Below are positions 36,319 to 44,512 of a stretch of DNA of 64,000 bases, piece after piece; position 1 is the stretch's first letter, and the number at the start of each line of letters is the position of its first letter. The position numbers and the translations under genes were made by a program. Origin of the DNA: Streptomyces albicerus (GTDB lineage Bacteria; Actinomycetota; Actinomycetes; Streptomycetales; Streptomycetaceae). The notes under the pieces are model-generated. The model was not told where the DNA came from. It ran no database searches and saw only the letters and a program-made list of their open reading frames with translations. The DNA is taken from NCBI RefSeq assembly GCF_008905045.1, contig NZ_VWMY01000019.1, forward strand, positions 31,430-95,429, in the 5' to 3' direction.

Positions 36319-37941
36319 ATGTCTGCTTTCGCCTCCGTTCGCCTCATGGGTTTGACTCGTGGTGTGCGCCGGTTCATGTTGCTGCTGCTCGTCGCCCTCG
36401 CCGCGGCCGGGACGGTGGTCCTGTCGGTCGGCGTCTCACCCTGGTGGTGGTGCGCGGCGGGCATCCTGCTGGCACTGACCGTCCTCGGAGTCTGGGATCT
36501 GTGCCAGACCCGTCACTCGGTGCTGCGGAACTATCCGCTGCTCGGCCATCTGCGCTATCTGATGGAGACCCTGCGCCCTGAGCTTCAGCAGTACTTCATC
36601 GAGCGGAACTACGACGGGCGGCCGTACGACCGTGACGTCCGCAGCATCGTCTACGAGCGGGCCAAGGGCGTGGAGGCGGAGGAGCCGTTCGGCACCGAGC
36701 GGGACGTGTACGCCGACAGGCACGAGTTCCTGGTGCAGTCGATGCGCCCGGTCGAGCCGCCCCGGCAGGCTCCCACGGCGCGCGTCGGCGGCCCCGACTG
36801 CAAGCGGCCGTACGACATGGCCCTGCTGAACGTCTCCGCGATGAGCTTCGGCGCGCTGTCCTCGAACGCGATCCTGGCGCTCAACAAGGGCGCGGCGCTG
36901 GGTGGCTTCGCCCAGGACACCGGTGAGGGCGGGCTGTCGGAGTACCACCTGCGCCACGGCGGCGACCTGGTGTGGGAGATCGGCACGGGGTACTTCGGCT
37001 GCCGGACCGCCGACGGGGGCTTCGACGAGCGGGAGTTCGCGGACAAGGCGGCGCTGCCGGAGGTCAAGTGCGTGTCCTTGAAGCTGTCGCAGGGGGCGAA
37101 GCCGGGGATCGGCGGGGTGCTGCCGGGCGCGAAGGTCAACGCCGAGATCGCGGCGGCGCGTGATGTACCCGAGGGCGAGACCGTCATCTCGCCGCCGTAC
37201 CACCGGGTGTTCTCGACACCTCGCGAACTCGTGCTCTTCCTCGCCCGGATGCGGGAGGCGGCAGGCGACAAGCCGACCGGCTTCAAGCTCTGTGTGGGTT
37301 CGCGGCGCCAGTTCCTCGCCGTGTGCAAGGCGATGCTCGCGGAAGGAGTGACGCCCGACTTCATCGTCGTCGACGGTTCGGAGGGCGGGACCGGGGCGGC
37401 GCCGCTGGAGTTCGCCGATCACATCGGTATGCCGCTCACGGAGGGATTGATGACGGTGCACAACGCCCTCGTCGGCGCCGGGTTGCGTGACCGCATCCGG
37501 ATCGGCGCGAGCGGCAAGGTGGCCACCGGTACCGACATCGTGAAGCGGCTGCTCCAGGGCGCCGACTACACCAACGCCGCCCGCGCGATGATGTTCGCCG
37601 TCGGCTGCATTCAGGCACAGCGCTGCCACACCAACACCTGCCCGGTGGGCGTCACGACACAGGACCCGCGGCGCGTGCGCGCCCTGGACGTGGCGGACAA
37701 GGCCGAGCGCGTGCACCGGCTCCAGCGGGCCACCGTCGCCGCCGCCACGAAGATCATGGGAGCCATGGGCGTGCACGCGCCGGACGAGCTCGAGCCGGGC
37801 ATGTTGATGCGTCGTACGGACCCCACGACCGTCCTGTCGTACGCCGAGCTGTACGAGTGGCTCGCGCCGGGCGTCCTCCTCGGCGAGCCGCCCGCGGCGT
37901 GGGATCCGGACTGGGTGGCGGCGGATCCGGACGCGTTCTGA
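36319..37941 (+). CDS. Membrane-anchored FMN-binding glutamate synthase-family protein
   Basis: A 540-residue protein with two N-terminal membrane helices (about 15-60, rich in Leu/Val with WWWC) then a GltS FMN-barrel domain. FMN and substrate motifs are MSFGALSSNAILALNKGA, PHYHRV-like SPPYHRVFS, VVDGSEGGTGAAPLEF and CHTNTCPVGVTTQDP. The closing cysteine cluster is the 3Fe-4S site of glutamate synthase. No amidotransferase domain is present, so it is an archaeal/single-domain type, function unproven. The start is ATG 36319, with 36346 as an alternative. Confidence 0.87.
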   Translation: MSAFASVRLMGLTRGVRRFMLLLLVALAAAGTVVLSVGVSPWWWCAAGILLALTVLGVWDLCQTRHSVLRNYPLLGHLRYLMETLRPELQQYFIERNYDGRPYDRDVRSIVYERAKGVEAEEPFGTERDVYADRHEFLVQSMRPVEPPRQAPTARVGGPDCKRPYDMALLNVSAMSFGALSSNAILALNKGAALGGFAQDTGEGGLSEYHLRHGGDLVWEIGTGYFGCRTADGGFDEREFADKAALPEVKCVSLKLSQGAKPGIGGVLPGAKVNAEIAAARDVPEGETVISPPYHRVFSTPRELVLFLARMREAAGDKPTGFKLCVGSRRQFLAVCKAMLAEGVTPDFIVVDGSEGGTGAAPLEFADHIGMPLTEGLMTVHNALVGAGLRDRIRIGASGKVATGTDIVKRLLQGADYTNAARAMMFAVGCIQAQRCHTNTCPVGVTTQDPRRVRALDVADKAERVHRLQRATVAAATKIMGAMGVHAPDELEPGMLMRRTDPTTVLSYAELYEWLAPGVLLGEPPAAWDPDWVAADPDAF

Positions 37942-38151
37942 GCCGGTGTTGCCTGTGACCGGAGCTCAGAGGTCGACCGGGTCCCGCACGATCGGGCACG
38001 TCACGCAGTGACCGCCGCCCCCGCCCGTGTGCGTCCTGGGGCAGGCGGGGAGGCGACGCGGTTGCCCGGCGACACCAACAACCAATTGCCCTGTTTGACC
38101 GATCGAGTTCCTCCGAGTGCCCGCTCACCGATTCGGCCCTATGGTGCATCT

Positions 38152-39249
38152 ATGGAGCACGTTCTCAGCCCCACCACACTCACCGAGCTGCGCCGCCCGC
38201 GGCCCTATCCGGCCGTCTCGGTGCTCACGCCGACCCATCGCCGCGAGCCCGACAAGGCACAGGACCCCGTCCGGCTGCGGAATGTCCTGGCCGAGGCGAG
38301 GAAGCAGCTGGAAACCGACCCCGCGGTCACCCGTGAGCGTCGGATGGACGTCGTCGAGCAACTCGAGCAGGCGCTGGCAGAGGTCGATCTGGCTCACGCC
38401 GAGGACGGCCTCGCGATCTTCGCGGCACCCGGGGAGCACCAGGTGTGGTCGCTGGCCCGGTCCGTGCCGGAGCGCGTCGTCCTCTCCGACACCTTCCTGA
38501 CCCGCAACCTCGTGGCCGCGCAGGCCGCCGAGCGTCCGTTCTGGGTGCTGGTCGTCTCCGCCGACCGGATCTCCCTGTGGAGCGGCGGCGCCGGCCATGT
38601 CGTCGAGACCGAGACTGCGGGCTTCCCTCTGACGCGGAGCCTGGAGGACCCGGACGTCGAGCGCAAGGAACGCGTCGGCGACGTGCCGAGCACCTTCAGC
38701 GACGAGCGGACGCGCCATTTCCTACGGGACGGCGACACCGCCCTCGGAAGCGTCCTGCAGGCCGACCCGCGGCCGGTGTACGTCGTCGGCGAGCAGGCCG
38801 CGCTCCCCCTCCTCGACGAAGTCGGCACCGTCACCAAGGACGCCGTCCATGTCCCGCACGGCGGCCTCGGGCACGCCGGCGCCGAAGCCGTATGGCAGGC
38901 GGTCCGCCCCCTCGTCACGGCCCAGGACCTGAAGAACATCGACACCGTGACACGGGAGCTCGAAACCGCCCGCGGGCGAAAGGAGTTCGCGGCGGGCGTC
39001 GACGAGGTGTGGCAGAACGCCAGCGCCGGCCGCATCCGACTGCTGGCCGTCGAGGAGAACTACCGCGTGACCGTACGCGACGACGCCGGCGACCATCTCG
39101 TCCCCGCCGCCAGCGACGACATCGACGCCCGCGACGACATCGTGGACGAGATCGTCGAACAGTGCCTGGACACCGGCGCACAGGTCCGCTTCGTCCCGGA
39201 CGGCACCCTCGCCGACGCGGAGGGCATCGCCGGAGTGCTGCGCTACTGA
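38152..39249 (+). CDS. baeRF-type (archaeo-eukaryotic release factor-like) protein
   Basis: A 365-residue soluble protein. The three-part layout, with the C-terminal GAQVRFVPDGTLADAEGIAGVLRY that ends eRF1/Pelota-like domains, suits the bacterial archaeo-eukaryotic release factor family. The central PHGGLGHAGAEAV region replaces the GGQ-type loop. Bacterial members are predicted to act on stalled or hibernating ribosomes, but none of that is visible here. ATG 38152 opens MEHVLSPTTLTELRRP. It appears monocistronic, with a 210-base gap upstream. This is a structural prediction from pattern, not a confirmed family match. Confidence 0.7.
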   Translation: MEHVLSPTTLTELRRPRPYPAVSVLTPTHRREPDKAQDPVRLRNVLAEARKQLETDPAVTRERRMDVVEQLEQALAEVDLAHAEDGLAIFAAPGEHQVWSLARSVPERVVLSDTFLTRNLVAAQAAERPFWVLVVSADRISLWSGGAGHVVETETAGFPLTRSLEDPDVERKERVGDVPSTFSDERTRHFLRDGDTALGSVLQADPRPVYVVGEQAALPLLDEVGTVTKDAVHVPHGGLGHAGAEAVWQAVRPLVTAQDLKNIDTVTRELETARGRKEFAAGVDEVWQNASAGRIRLLAVEENYRVTVRDDAGDHLVPAASDDIDARDDIVDEIVEQCLDTGAQVRFVPDGTLADAEGIAGVLRY

Positions 39250-39470
39250 GCCCGCGGGCTCGAGGCGTAAGAGCCGGAACCGGACGTACAAGGCCACCGT
39301 GCCGACGAGTCAGCCCCGTTCGGGGTTGAGCTCGTCCACGGCGGCCTTCGCGTCTCCCACGGCTGCCTCCGTCGAGGTGGTGTCGAAGCCGGAATGCCGC
39401 CCGCCGCACAGCGCTCGCCTCCCGTACTGATGGCTGTCCCGTCCCAGAGCGGCGCTTCCGGTCCGAGACC

Positions 39471-39630
39471 GGCGGCCTGCTCGCCGTCGTCGTGACCATC
39501 ACCAACAAGACGGACGCACAGGCCTCGTACGCCGTGCGGGTCGACTTTCTCGACCCAGCCCCTCGCCGTCAGCCGCAAGTCCGCTGAGCCGGTACTGACG
39601 CCGAAGCTGGCCAAGGCGCAGCGGTACTGA
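39471..39630 (+). pseudogene. Frameshifted remnant of a secreted/lipoprotein-type gene
   Basis: In the 436-base gap after the baeRF gene, one frame reads LAVVVTITNKTDAQASYAVR then VDFLDP, like the beta-strand repeat of actinobacterial small secreted proteins. A second frame takes over near 39549 and reads VLTPKLAKAQRY to a stop at 39628. Together they look like one 3' end broken by a frameshift, with no 5' part left. The rest of the gap shows nothing. Confidence 0.45.
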
Positions 39631-39685
39631 AGTACCGGGGCACCGGACTCGTCCAGCGGCCGTCGGTGCAGCCGAGAACCAGGAA

Positions 39686-40057
39686 CTAGCCGAGGCGCGA
39701 GACCTGGTAGTGGCTGATGCGCCAGCCCTCCTCTGCGCGCGTCACCAGCACGCCGAGGTTGACGCCGAGCGTGGGGCGGTCGGGAAACGAGAAGTCGACA
39801 CTCAGATAGCCGAGTACGAGGTCGTCGGCGAGGCGTCTGGTTTCGAGAATCCGGTACGCCGCCGTCATGCCGACGGGCTGGGAGTCGTAGTAGTCCGCGA
39901 TGCCCTGTCGCCCCACGCTGTAGGGGTGCAGTCCCTGGAAGATCGCTTCTTCGGTGAACAGGGAGGCGACGCGCCGCGGTTCGTGCTTGTCGACGGCGGC
40001 CTTCCACTCGTCGAGGACGACGCGCAGGATCGCGTCAGAGTCTGTCACGCTGTTCAT
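39686..40057 (-). CDS. SnoaL/NTF2-like small protein (SgcJ/EcaC type)
   Basis: A 123-residue NTF2-fold protein. It opens DSDAILRVVLDEWKAAVDKHEP (residues 6-27), has ASLFTEEAIFQG and HPYSVGRQGIADYY, and ends EEGWRISHYQVSRLG, all typical of the SgcJ/EcaC oxidoreductase-associated family. Such proteins act as small cyclases, dehydratases or steroid-isomerase-like enzymes. It lies 25 bases after the SDR gene in the same direction, so the two are an operon behind the TetR-type operator at 40828. The substrate is unknown. Confidence 0.82.
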   Translation of the reverse strand: MNSVTDSDAILRVVLDEWKAAVDKHEPRRVASLFTEEAIFQGLHPYSVGRQGIADYYDSQPVGMTAAYRILETRRLADDLVLGYLSVDFSFPDRPTLGVNLGVLVTRAEEGWRISHYQVSRLG

Positions 40058-40082
40058 CGGGGTTCTCCTGTCGGTGGAACCG

Positions 40083-40796
40083 TCAGTGGCCGGCACTCAC
40101 GCCGCCGTCGACATGGAGGATCTCGCCCGTGACGAACGGGGCGTTCTCCAGGTAGATCACCGCGTCGACGATGTCGCTCTGCTCACCCATCCGCCCGACC
40201 GGGTGCAGGGCGGCGAGCGCCGCATGGGTCTCCTCGGGGTGCATGGGGGTCTTGATGGTGCCCGGGGAGACGGCGTTGGCGCGGATACCGCGGGTGGCGT
40301 ACTCGATGGCGAGGGACTTGGTGGCGGACTGCAGACCGCCCTTGGTCAACGAGGCCAGCACGGAAGGGACGTTGGCGTCGGCGTTGTCGACCAGGCTGGT
40401 GGTGATGTTGACGATGTGACCGCCGCCCTGGGCGAGCATGTGCTCGACGGCCGGCTGGGTGATGCGGAAGAAGCCGGTGAGGTTCACGCCGGTCACCGTG
40501 GCGTAGTCGTCCTGGGTGTAGTCGGTGAAGGGCTTGGCGACGAAGACGCCCGCATTGTTGACCAGGGTGTCGATGCGGCCGAACCTCTCCACGGCGGCGG
40601 CGATGACACGTTCGGCGGTGGCGGGGTCGGCGATGTCGCCCCGGACGGTCAGGATGCCCGCGTCGTCGGCGGGGGCGATGGTGCGTGAGGTGGCGACGAC
40701 CGCGTAGCCGAGCTTGCGGTATGCGTCGACCAGTCCGGCGCCGATGCCCTGCGATGCGCCGGTGATGACGGCGACCTTCTGGTGCTGAGAGCTCAT
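40083..40796 (-). CDS. SDR-family protein with atypical active site
   Basis: A 237-residue classical-length SDR with the cofactor loop TGASQGIG, NNAG in LVNNAGVFV, and the C-terminal FVTGEILHVDGG. The normal catalytic YxxxK is replaced: the lysine survives in LASLTKGG but the tyrosine position reads Ala. It may still bind NAD(P) but its oxidoreductase activity is doubtful or needs another base. A TetR-type operator lies 32 bases upstream, identical at its core with one before the TetR gene at 43524. It probably runs together with the SnoaL-like gene. Confidence 0.88.
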   Translation of the reverse strand: MSSQHQKVAVITGASQGIGAGLVDAYRKLGYAVVATSRTIAPADDAGILTVRGDIADPATAERVIAAAVERFGRIDTLVNNAGVFVAKPFTDYTQDDYATVTGVNLTGFFRITQPAVEHMLAQGGGHIVNITTSLVDNADANVPSVLASLTKGGLQSATKSLAIEYATRGIRANAVSPGTIKTPMHPEETHAALAALHPVGRMGEQSDIVDAVIYLENAPFVTGEILHVDGGVSAGH

Positions 40797-40827
40797 GGTG
40801 ACCTTCCTTTAAACCAGTGACCGGTAC

Positions 40828-40845
40828 TAGCCGACCGGTCGACTA
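40828..40845. promoter_or_regulatory. TetR operator before the SDR operon
   Basis: The 18-base near-palindrome TAGCCGACCGGTCGACTA has a perfect CGACCGGTCG centre. Its last 15 bases recur exactly at 44157-44171 before the TetR gene. The site sits in the SDR promoter. Confidence 0.7.
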
Positions 40846-40937
40846 TTTGGAAGGTAGATCGGTCCACTGGACACCGTCAAAGCTCAGCAGGGCTTCTCCC
40901 GGGACCTGTTTCCTCCCGTCTGGGAGGAGCAGGCTCT

Positions 40938-40977
40938 CAGCGCAGGTCAGCGCAGGTCAGCGCAGGTCAGCGCGGGA
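40938..40977. repeat. Tandem decamer repeat at the LysR gene's 3' end
   Basis: CAGCGCAGGT is repeated three times (40938-40967) with a fourth degenerate copy ending about 40977. The LysR stop codon lies inside it, so changes in copy number cannot alter the protein much. It is likely replication slippage. Confidence 0.6.
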
Positions 40978-41896
40978 GTGCGTACGGGTCGTCGGCGGGC
41001 AGCCAGGCGTCCGGAGTGTGGATCCCGAGGTCCCCGACGCCGTCGCAGAGGGCATCGACGACGGCGAGGACCCCGGCACGCTCCTCGGTCCCGCGCCAGA
41101 CCAGGGACCAGGTCCAGTACACCTTCGGCGCGACGACCTCGCGACGGACCAGGTCGGGCGGCAGCGCAGTGGTCTGCCCCTTGGGCGAGTTGATGACGGG
41201 TCGGCGGCAGCGGCGGACGTGGTCGAAGAAGGCGGGGCCGGTGATGGCTCCGTCGGAGATGCGCACCGCACGGGCCCCGGTGGCCCGCGTCAGTTCTTCG
41301 GCGTACATGTTCCAGGACGCCCAGGAGATGACGTCGTCGTCGATGAGGACATCGGTGTCCCGAGCGGGTACCTCCCCGGTGTCGATGCCCGTGGCAACGG
41401 CGTAGAGCCGGTCGGCGCCGATGAGCCGGGCCCGCAGACCGTGCCGCTCCAGGTCGTCGGACCGCACCCAGCACACGGCGAGGTCCAGGCTGCCGTCGGC
41501 GACCCGGGCGGCCTGGGTGTGGGAGGGCGCGATCCACGCGTCGATGTGGAGTTGGGCCACCGCGGAGGTGCGGGCGGTCAGGTCTGCCGGAAGCCAGTTG
41601 ACGTAGCCGAGCCGTACCGGCTCCGATCCGGACAGCCGGCGGGCGCGGTGCCGGAGGTCGTCGGCCTGTTCAAGCAGGGCGCGTGTGTGCGGGAGCAGGG
41701 CGGAACCGGCCGGAGTGAGGGACACCGAACGGCGGTCGCGGTCGAAGAGGCGCACACCGAGGTCGCGTTCGAGCGCCTTGATCTGCTGGGACAGGGAAGG
41801 GCCGGCGATCAGGAGCCGCTCGGCCGCCCGGCCGAAGTTCAGCTCCTCGGCGACCGCCACGAAGTACCGCAGTTGGCGCAGCTCCACGCTCGCCAT
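40967..41896 (-). CDS. LysR-family transcriptional regulator (CatR/BenM-like)
   Basis: A 309-residue LysR protein. The DNA-binding part is LRQLRYFVAVAEELNFGRAAERLLIAGPSLSQQIKALERDLGVRLFDRDRR (residues 6-56), textbook for the family. The effector domain covers residues 90-300. ATG 41896 is chosen at MASVELRQL. It is divergent from a muconolactone-isomerase-like gene, as catR-type regulators are from catechol ortho-cleavage genes. The inducer is probably muconate or a related aromatic acid. Confidence 0.9.
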   Translation of the reverse strand: MASVELRQLRYFVAVAEELNFGRAAERLLIAGPSLSQQIKALERDLGVRLFDRDRRSVSLTPAGSALLPHTRALLEQADDLRHRARRLSGSEPVRLGYVNWLPADLTARTSAVAQLHIDAWIAPSHTQAARVADGSLDLAVCWVRSDDLERHGLRARLIGADRLYAVATGIDTGEVPARDTDVLIDDDVISWASWNMYAEELTRATGARAVRISDGAITGPAFFDHVRRCRRPVINSPKGQTTALPPDLVRREVVAPKVYWTWSLVWRGTEERAGVLAVVDALCDGVGDLGIHTPDAWLPADDPYALPR

Positions 41897-42132
41897 GCTA
41901 CGTCCGGTGGGAGGCTGCACCTACCAGCAGAAAGGAAGCCGGTCGTGGCGTCCGGCCTGGTGGCGGGCGCACGCTGGCGAGAAACTCACCCGACGGCAGG
42001 TGACCCCGGCACCTCTCACCGACACCCGGGCAGACGGTCCGGCGGCCACCGCTCCGAAAACACAGGACACCACCAATCACCATCGCGGCGTTTCCGGTCC
42101 GCGCCGGACGCCCCACCGAGCGGAGCAGCACC

Positions 42133-42435
42133 ATGCGAGAGTTCCTAGTGGAGATCACCACCACCGTCCCCGAAGGCACCGGCCAGGACGAGGTCGACCG
42201 GCGACGCGCCGCCGAAGCCGTACGCGCCAGGGAACTGGCAGCCGCCGGCCACCTGGCGCGGCTGTGGCGCCCGGTCGGCGAGCTGCGCAGCATCGGCATC
42301 TGGCGGGCCTCCGACGAGGAGGAGCTCCACGAAAAGGTGCTCGGCACGCTCCCGCTGCGCCCGTGGATGAGCCTCACGGTCACCGCGCTCCAGTCCCACC
42401 CCAACGATCCGGGCCGGACCGACGCCAGGCCGTGA
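42133..42435 (+). CDS. Muconolactone delta-isomerase-like protein
   Basis: A 100-residue protein with the MIase ferredoxin-like fold. Recognisable are the opening MREFLVEITTTVPEGT, RRAAEAVRARELAAAGHLARLWR and the ending LPLRPWMSLTVTALQSHPND. CatC isomerises muconolactone in the beta-ketoadipate branch of catechol degradation. The gene is alone here, without catA or catB nearby, so it may be a recruited relative. It is controlled by the divergent LysR. It overlaps nothing. The following 352 bases (42436-42787) have no gene I can support. Confidence 0.82.
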   Translation: MREFLVEITTTVPEGTGQDEVDRRRAAEAVRARELAAAGHLARLWRPVGELRSIGIWRASDEEELHEKVLGTLPLRPWMSLTVTALQSHPNDPGRTDARP

Positions 42436-42787
42436 CGGCACACTTCCCGTGCGCACTCACCTTCGCCCTGTGGTCACGTCGCCCAGGCCGCCGCAGCCGC
42501 CTTCGTGCTGTGCATCGGCTGCGGCGCCCCAGGGTGGTCGTGCGGTGCGGCCTACCGGAACAACGTTCCGCACCGGCGGAAGCCCGCGCGGCCCAAGAGG
42601 GGAACAGTGCATGATGGAGCCGAGTCCCAAGCGGCCCACCGCTCGCGGCTCCCGTCCTCCCCGGACCTCGTCAGCGGCGCCTGGCCGGACCGGCCTCATG
42701 CTGTCCGTGTCCGGTCTCGCACCCGGTGCAGGCCGGCCCCACGTCGGTGTACCGCAACCGTGCCTTGGAAGTGGAGTGGAGCCCTTC

Positions 42788-43393
42788 ATGACCACACCGC
42801 GGGACCTACTGTTGGTCACCATGGACCTGCCGGCCGACTCGCCCGTCGAGCAGGGCGACCTGTCGCTCGCTCTTGCCGGCGCCGAGTTGCTCGACCTCAT
42901 CGACGCACACGCCCTCACGCTCGACGGCGACCGCATCGTGCCCGGCCCGCAATCGGCCATGGATGATCGTCTGTTGTACGAGGCAGCGTCGTCGCTCAGC
43001 CGGCAGGCGCCGTACGAAACCGTCGAGGACTGGCTGTGGCGCCGCGGCCGTGGGCTGTCCGCGGCCTATCTCGCAGTCCTGGAGGCGGAAGGCGGGGTCA
43101 CCCGGCGGCGTCACCGCTGGATTCCCCTCCCGGAGGGCCGATCGACGCTGGTGGACTCACCGGCCCGGCGCCACGCGGCCGACCGCTGGGCGTCGGGCGA
43201 GCCCGTCCTCGCCGGTCTCGCAGCCGCCGTCCGGATCCACGGCGGGCCGGCCACGGACCGCGCCCGCCTCGCCGACGGCCCGGTCCTGACCGTACTGGCC
43301 ACCGTCAACGACGCGGTCACGGAACTGGAAGCCGTGCGGCAACGGCGCCGCATCGAAGACGCGGCCTTCGACAACATCTGGCGAGGCCAGTGA
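42788..43393 (+). CDS. GPP34 (Golgi phosphoprotein 3-like) family protein
   Basis: A 201-residue helical protein. The GOLPH3 fold is suggested by TPRDLLLVTMDL, SLALAGAELLDLIDAHAL and AVRIHGG, then DGPVLTVLATVNDAVTELEAVRQRRR (positions about 165-190). In eukaryotes the fold binds phosphoinositides; the roles of actinobacterial members are unknown, and they are often multi-copy in Streptomyces. ATG 42788 follows GGAG. It is monocistronic. The region just before its start shows no clear promoter. Confidence 0.8.
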   Translation: MTTPRDLLLVTMDLPADSPVEQGDLSLALAGAELLDLIDAHALTLDGDRIVPGPQSAMDDRLLYEAASSLSRQAPYETVEDWLWRRGRGLSAAYLAVLEAEGGVTRRRHRWIPLPEGRSTLVDSPARRHAADRWASGEPVLAGLAAAVRIHGGPATDRARLADGPVLTVLATVNDAVTELEAVRQRRRIEDAAFDNIWRGQ

Positions 43394-43523
43394 CCAGGCC
43401 ACGGGCGGATGGCAAGCCGTGCCCACGACGCTGAGGCACTCACCGCATTCACTTGCCGGTTCACTGGTGCGTACGACCCTGGGGCGCTGAGGGGCATCGG
43501 CCACACCATGCCGCGTCCTGGTG

Positions 43524-44144
43524 TCAGACGCCGACCGCAGTCCCCTCCTGTGCGCGAGCGCCGAGCAGGGCCAGGCAGTTGGCCCACAGAGGGCTGAGCC
43601 ACTGGGTGTTGTTGTAGAGCTTGGCGAACATCACCTGGCCTTCGAGCTGAGCGACGACGGCCCGTGCGGCGGCCCGGGTGTCGGTCACCGTGACTTCTTC
43701 GCGCTCAAGGGCCTGGGTGATGACCGAGTCGACCATCTCGACCTGCGCCTCGAAGATCTCCTGCAGTCGCGTGCGGACGGCCTCGGTCTGGTTGCTCATC
43801 TCCAGCGTGAGATTGCCGAACAGGCAGCCCGAGACGGTGCCGCAGTTCCGCTGTCCGGTGCGCTGGCCGGCCTCCGTCTCCTCGAACAGTCGCTGCAGCC
43901 GGTGCAGCGGCTGCGCGCCACCGTTCAGGATGCGCGCCCAGGTGCGCTTCTGGCCGGCCCAGTGCTCGTCGATGACGGCAAGCGCGAGAGCTTCCTTGGA
44001 TTCGAAGAAGTAGTAGAAGCTGCCCTTGGGCACGCCGGCCGTCTTGCAGATCTCCGCCACGCCCAAGGCGGAGTAGCCACGCAGTTCAATGAGCGACTGC
44101 GCGGCGCTGAGGATCTTCTCCCGAGCGTCGCTGGTCCGTCCCAT
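43524..44144 (-). CDS. TetR/AcrR-family transcriptional regulator of the SDR operon
   Basis: A 206-residue TetR protein with the DNA-binding helices GYSALGVAEICKTAGVPKGSFYYFFESKEALALAV (residues 23-57). The ligand domain has the TetR_C motif NCGTVSGCLFGNLTLEMSNQ (about 97-116), as in QacR/NemR-like sensors with cysteines. Directly upstream is the palindrome that also precedes the SDR/SnoaL operon 3.3 kb away. I infer it represses both itself and that operon, perhaps sensing an electrophile through the cysteine. It is preceded by the SpoIIE gene in a divergent arrangement. Confidence 0.92.
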   Translation of the reverse strand: MGRTSDAREKILSAAQSLIELRGYSALGVAEICKTAGVPKGSFYYFFESKEALALAVIDEHWAGQKRTWARILNGGAQPLHRLQRLFEETEAGQRTGQRNCGTVSGCLFGNLTLEMSNQTEAVRTRLQEIFEAQVEMVDSVITQALEREEVTVTDTRAAARAVVAQLEGQVMFAKLYNNTQWLSPLWANCLALLGARAQEGTAVGV

Positions 44145-44154
44145 GGAGGAAGTC

Positions 44155-44171
44155 TACCGACCGGTCGACTA
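44155..44171. promoter_or_regulatory. TetR autoregulatory operator
   Basis: TACCGACCGGTCGACTA lies 11 bases before the TetR start. It shares 15 consecutive bases (44157-44171) with the SDR operator. The 368-base gap up to the SpoIIE gene shows no other gene. Confidence 0.7.
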
Positions 44172-44512
44172 CGCCTGCCGAAGTGACCCGAGTACCTCCG
44201 CGGGGGCCGGCCATCGCTGAGCGTCACGCACACCGGATCCCATCCCGCACACACGCTCGCCGAACATATGATTGGACAGGCGCTCCCCCATCACTGACAC
44301 CCATCAACTTGCCTACGTCTTCTACGACTTGACCAGCGACGCCCGTACTGAATCCATCCGATCAGTATCCTCCGCAAGGACTGCGACATATGCCAGAGGC
44401 ACCACCACATCGTGTGTTGCCAAATCCCTTACAGCGCGTCGCAGGCTGTGCAACAGTCGTAACCGGTCCTTCCCTCAGCCTTGGTCGTACCGTGCCTGTA
44501 TCGGAGTACGTC

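Noticed and set aside
42436..42787. Extended N-terminus of the GPP34 protein reaching back to 42449
   Set aside because: The extra 113 codons are Pro/Arg-rich without homology, and ATG 42788 has a ribosome site and the family N-terminus.
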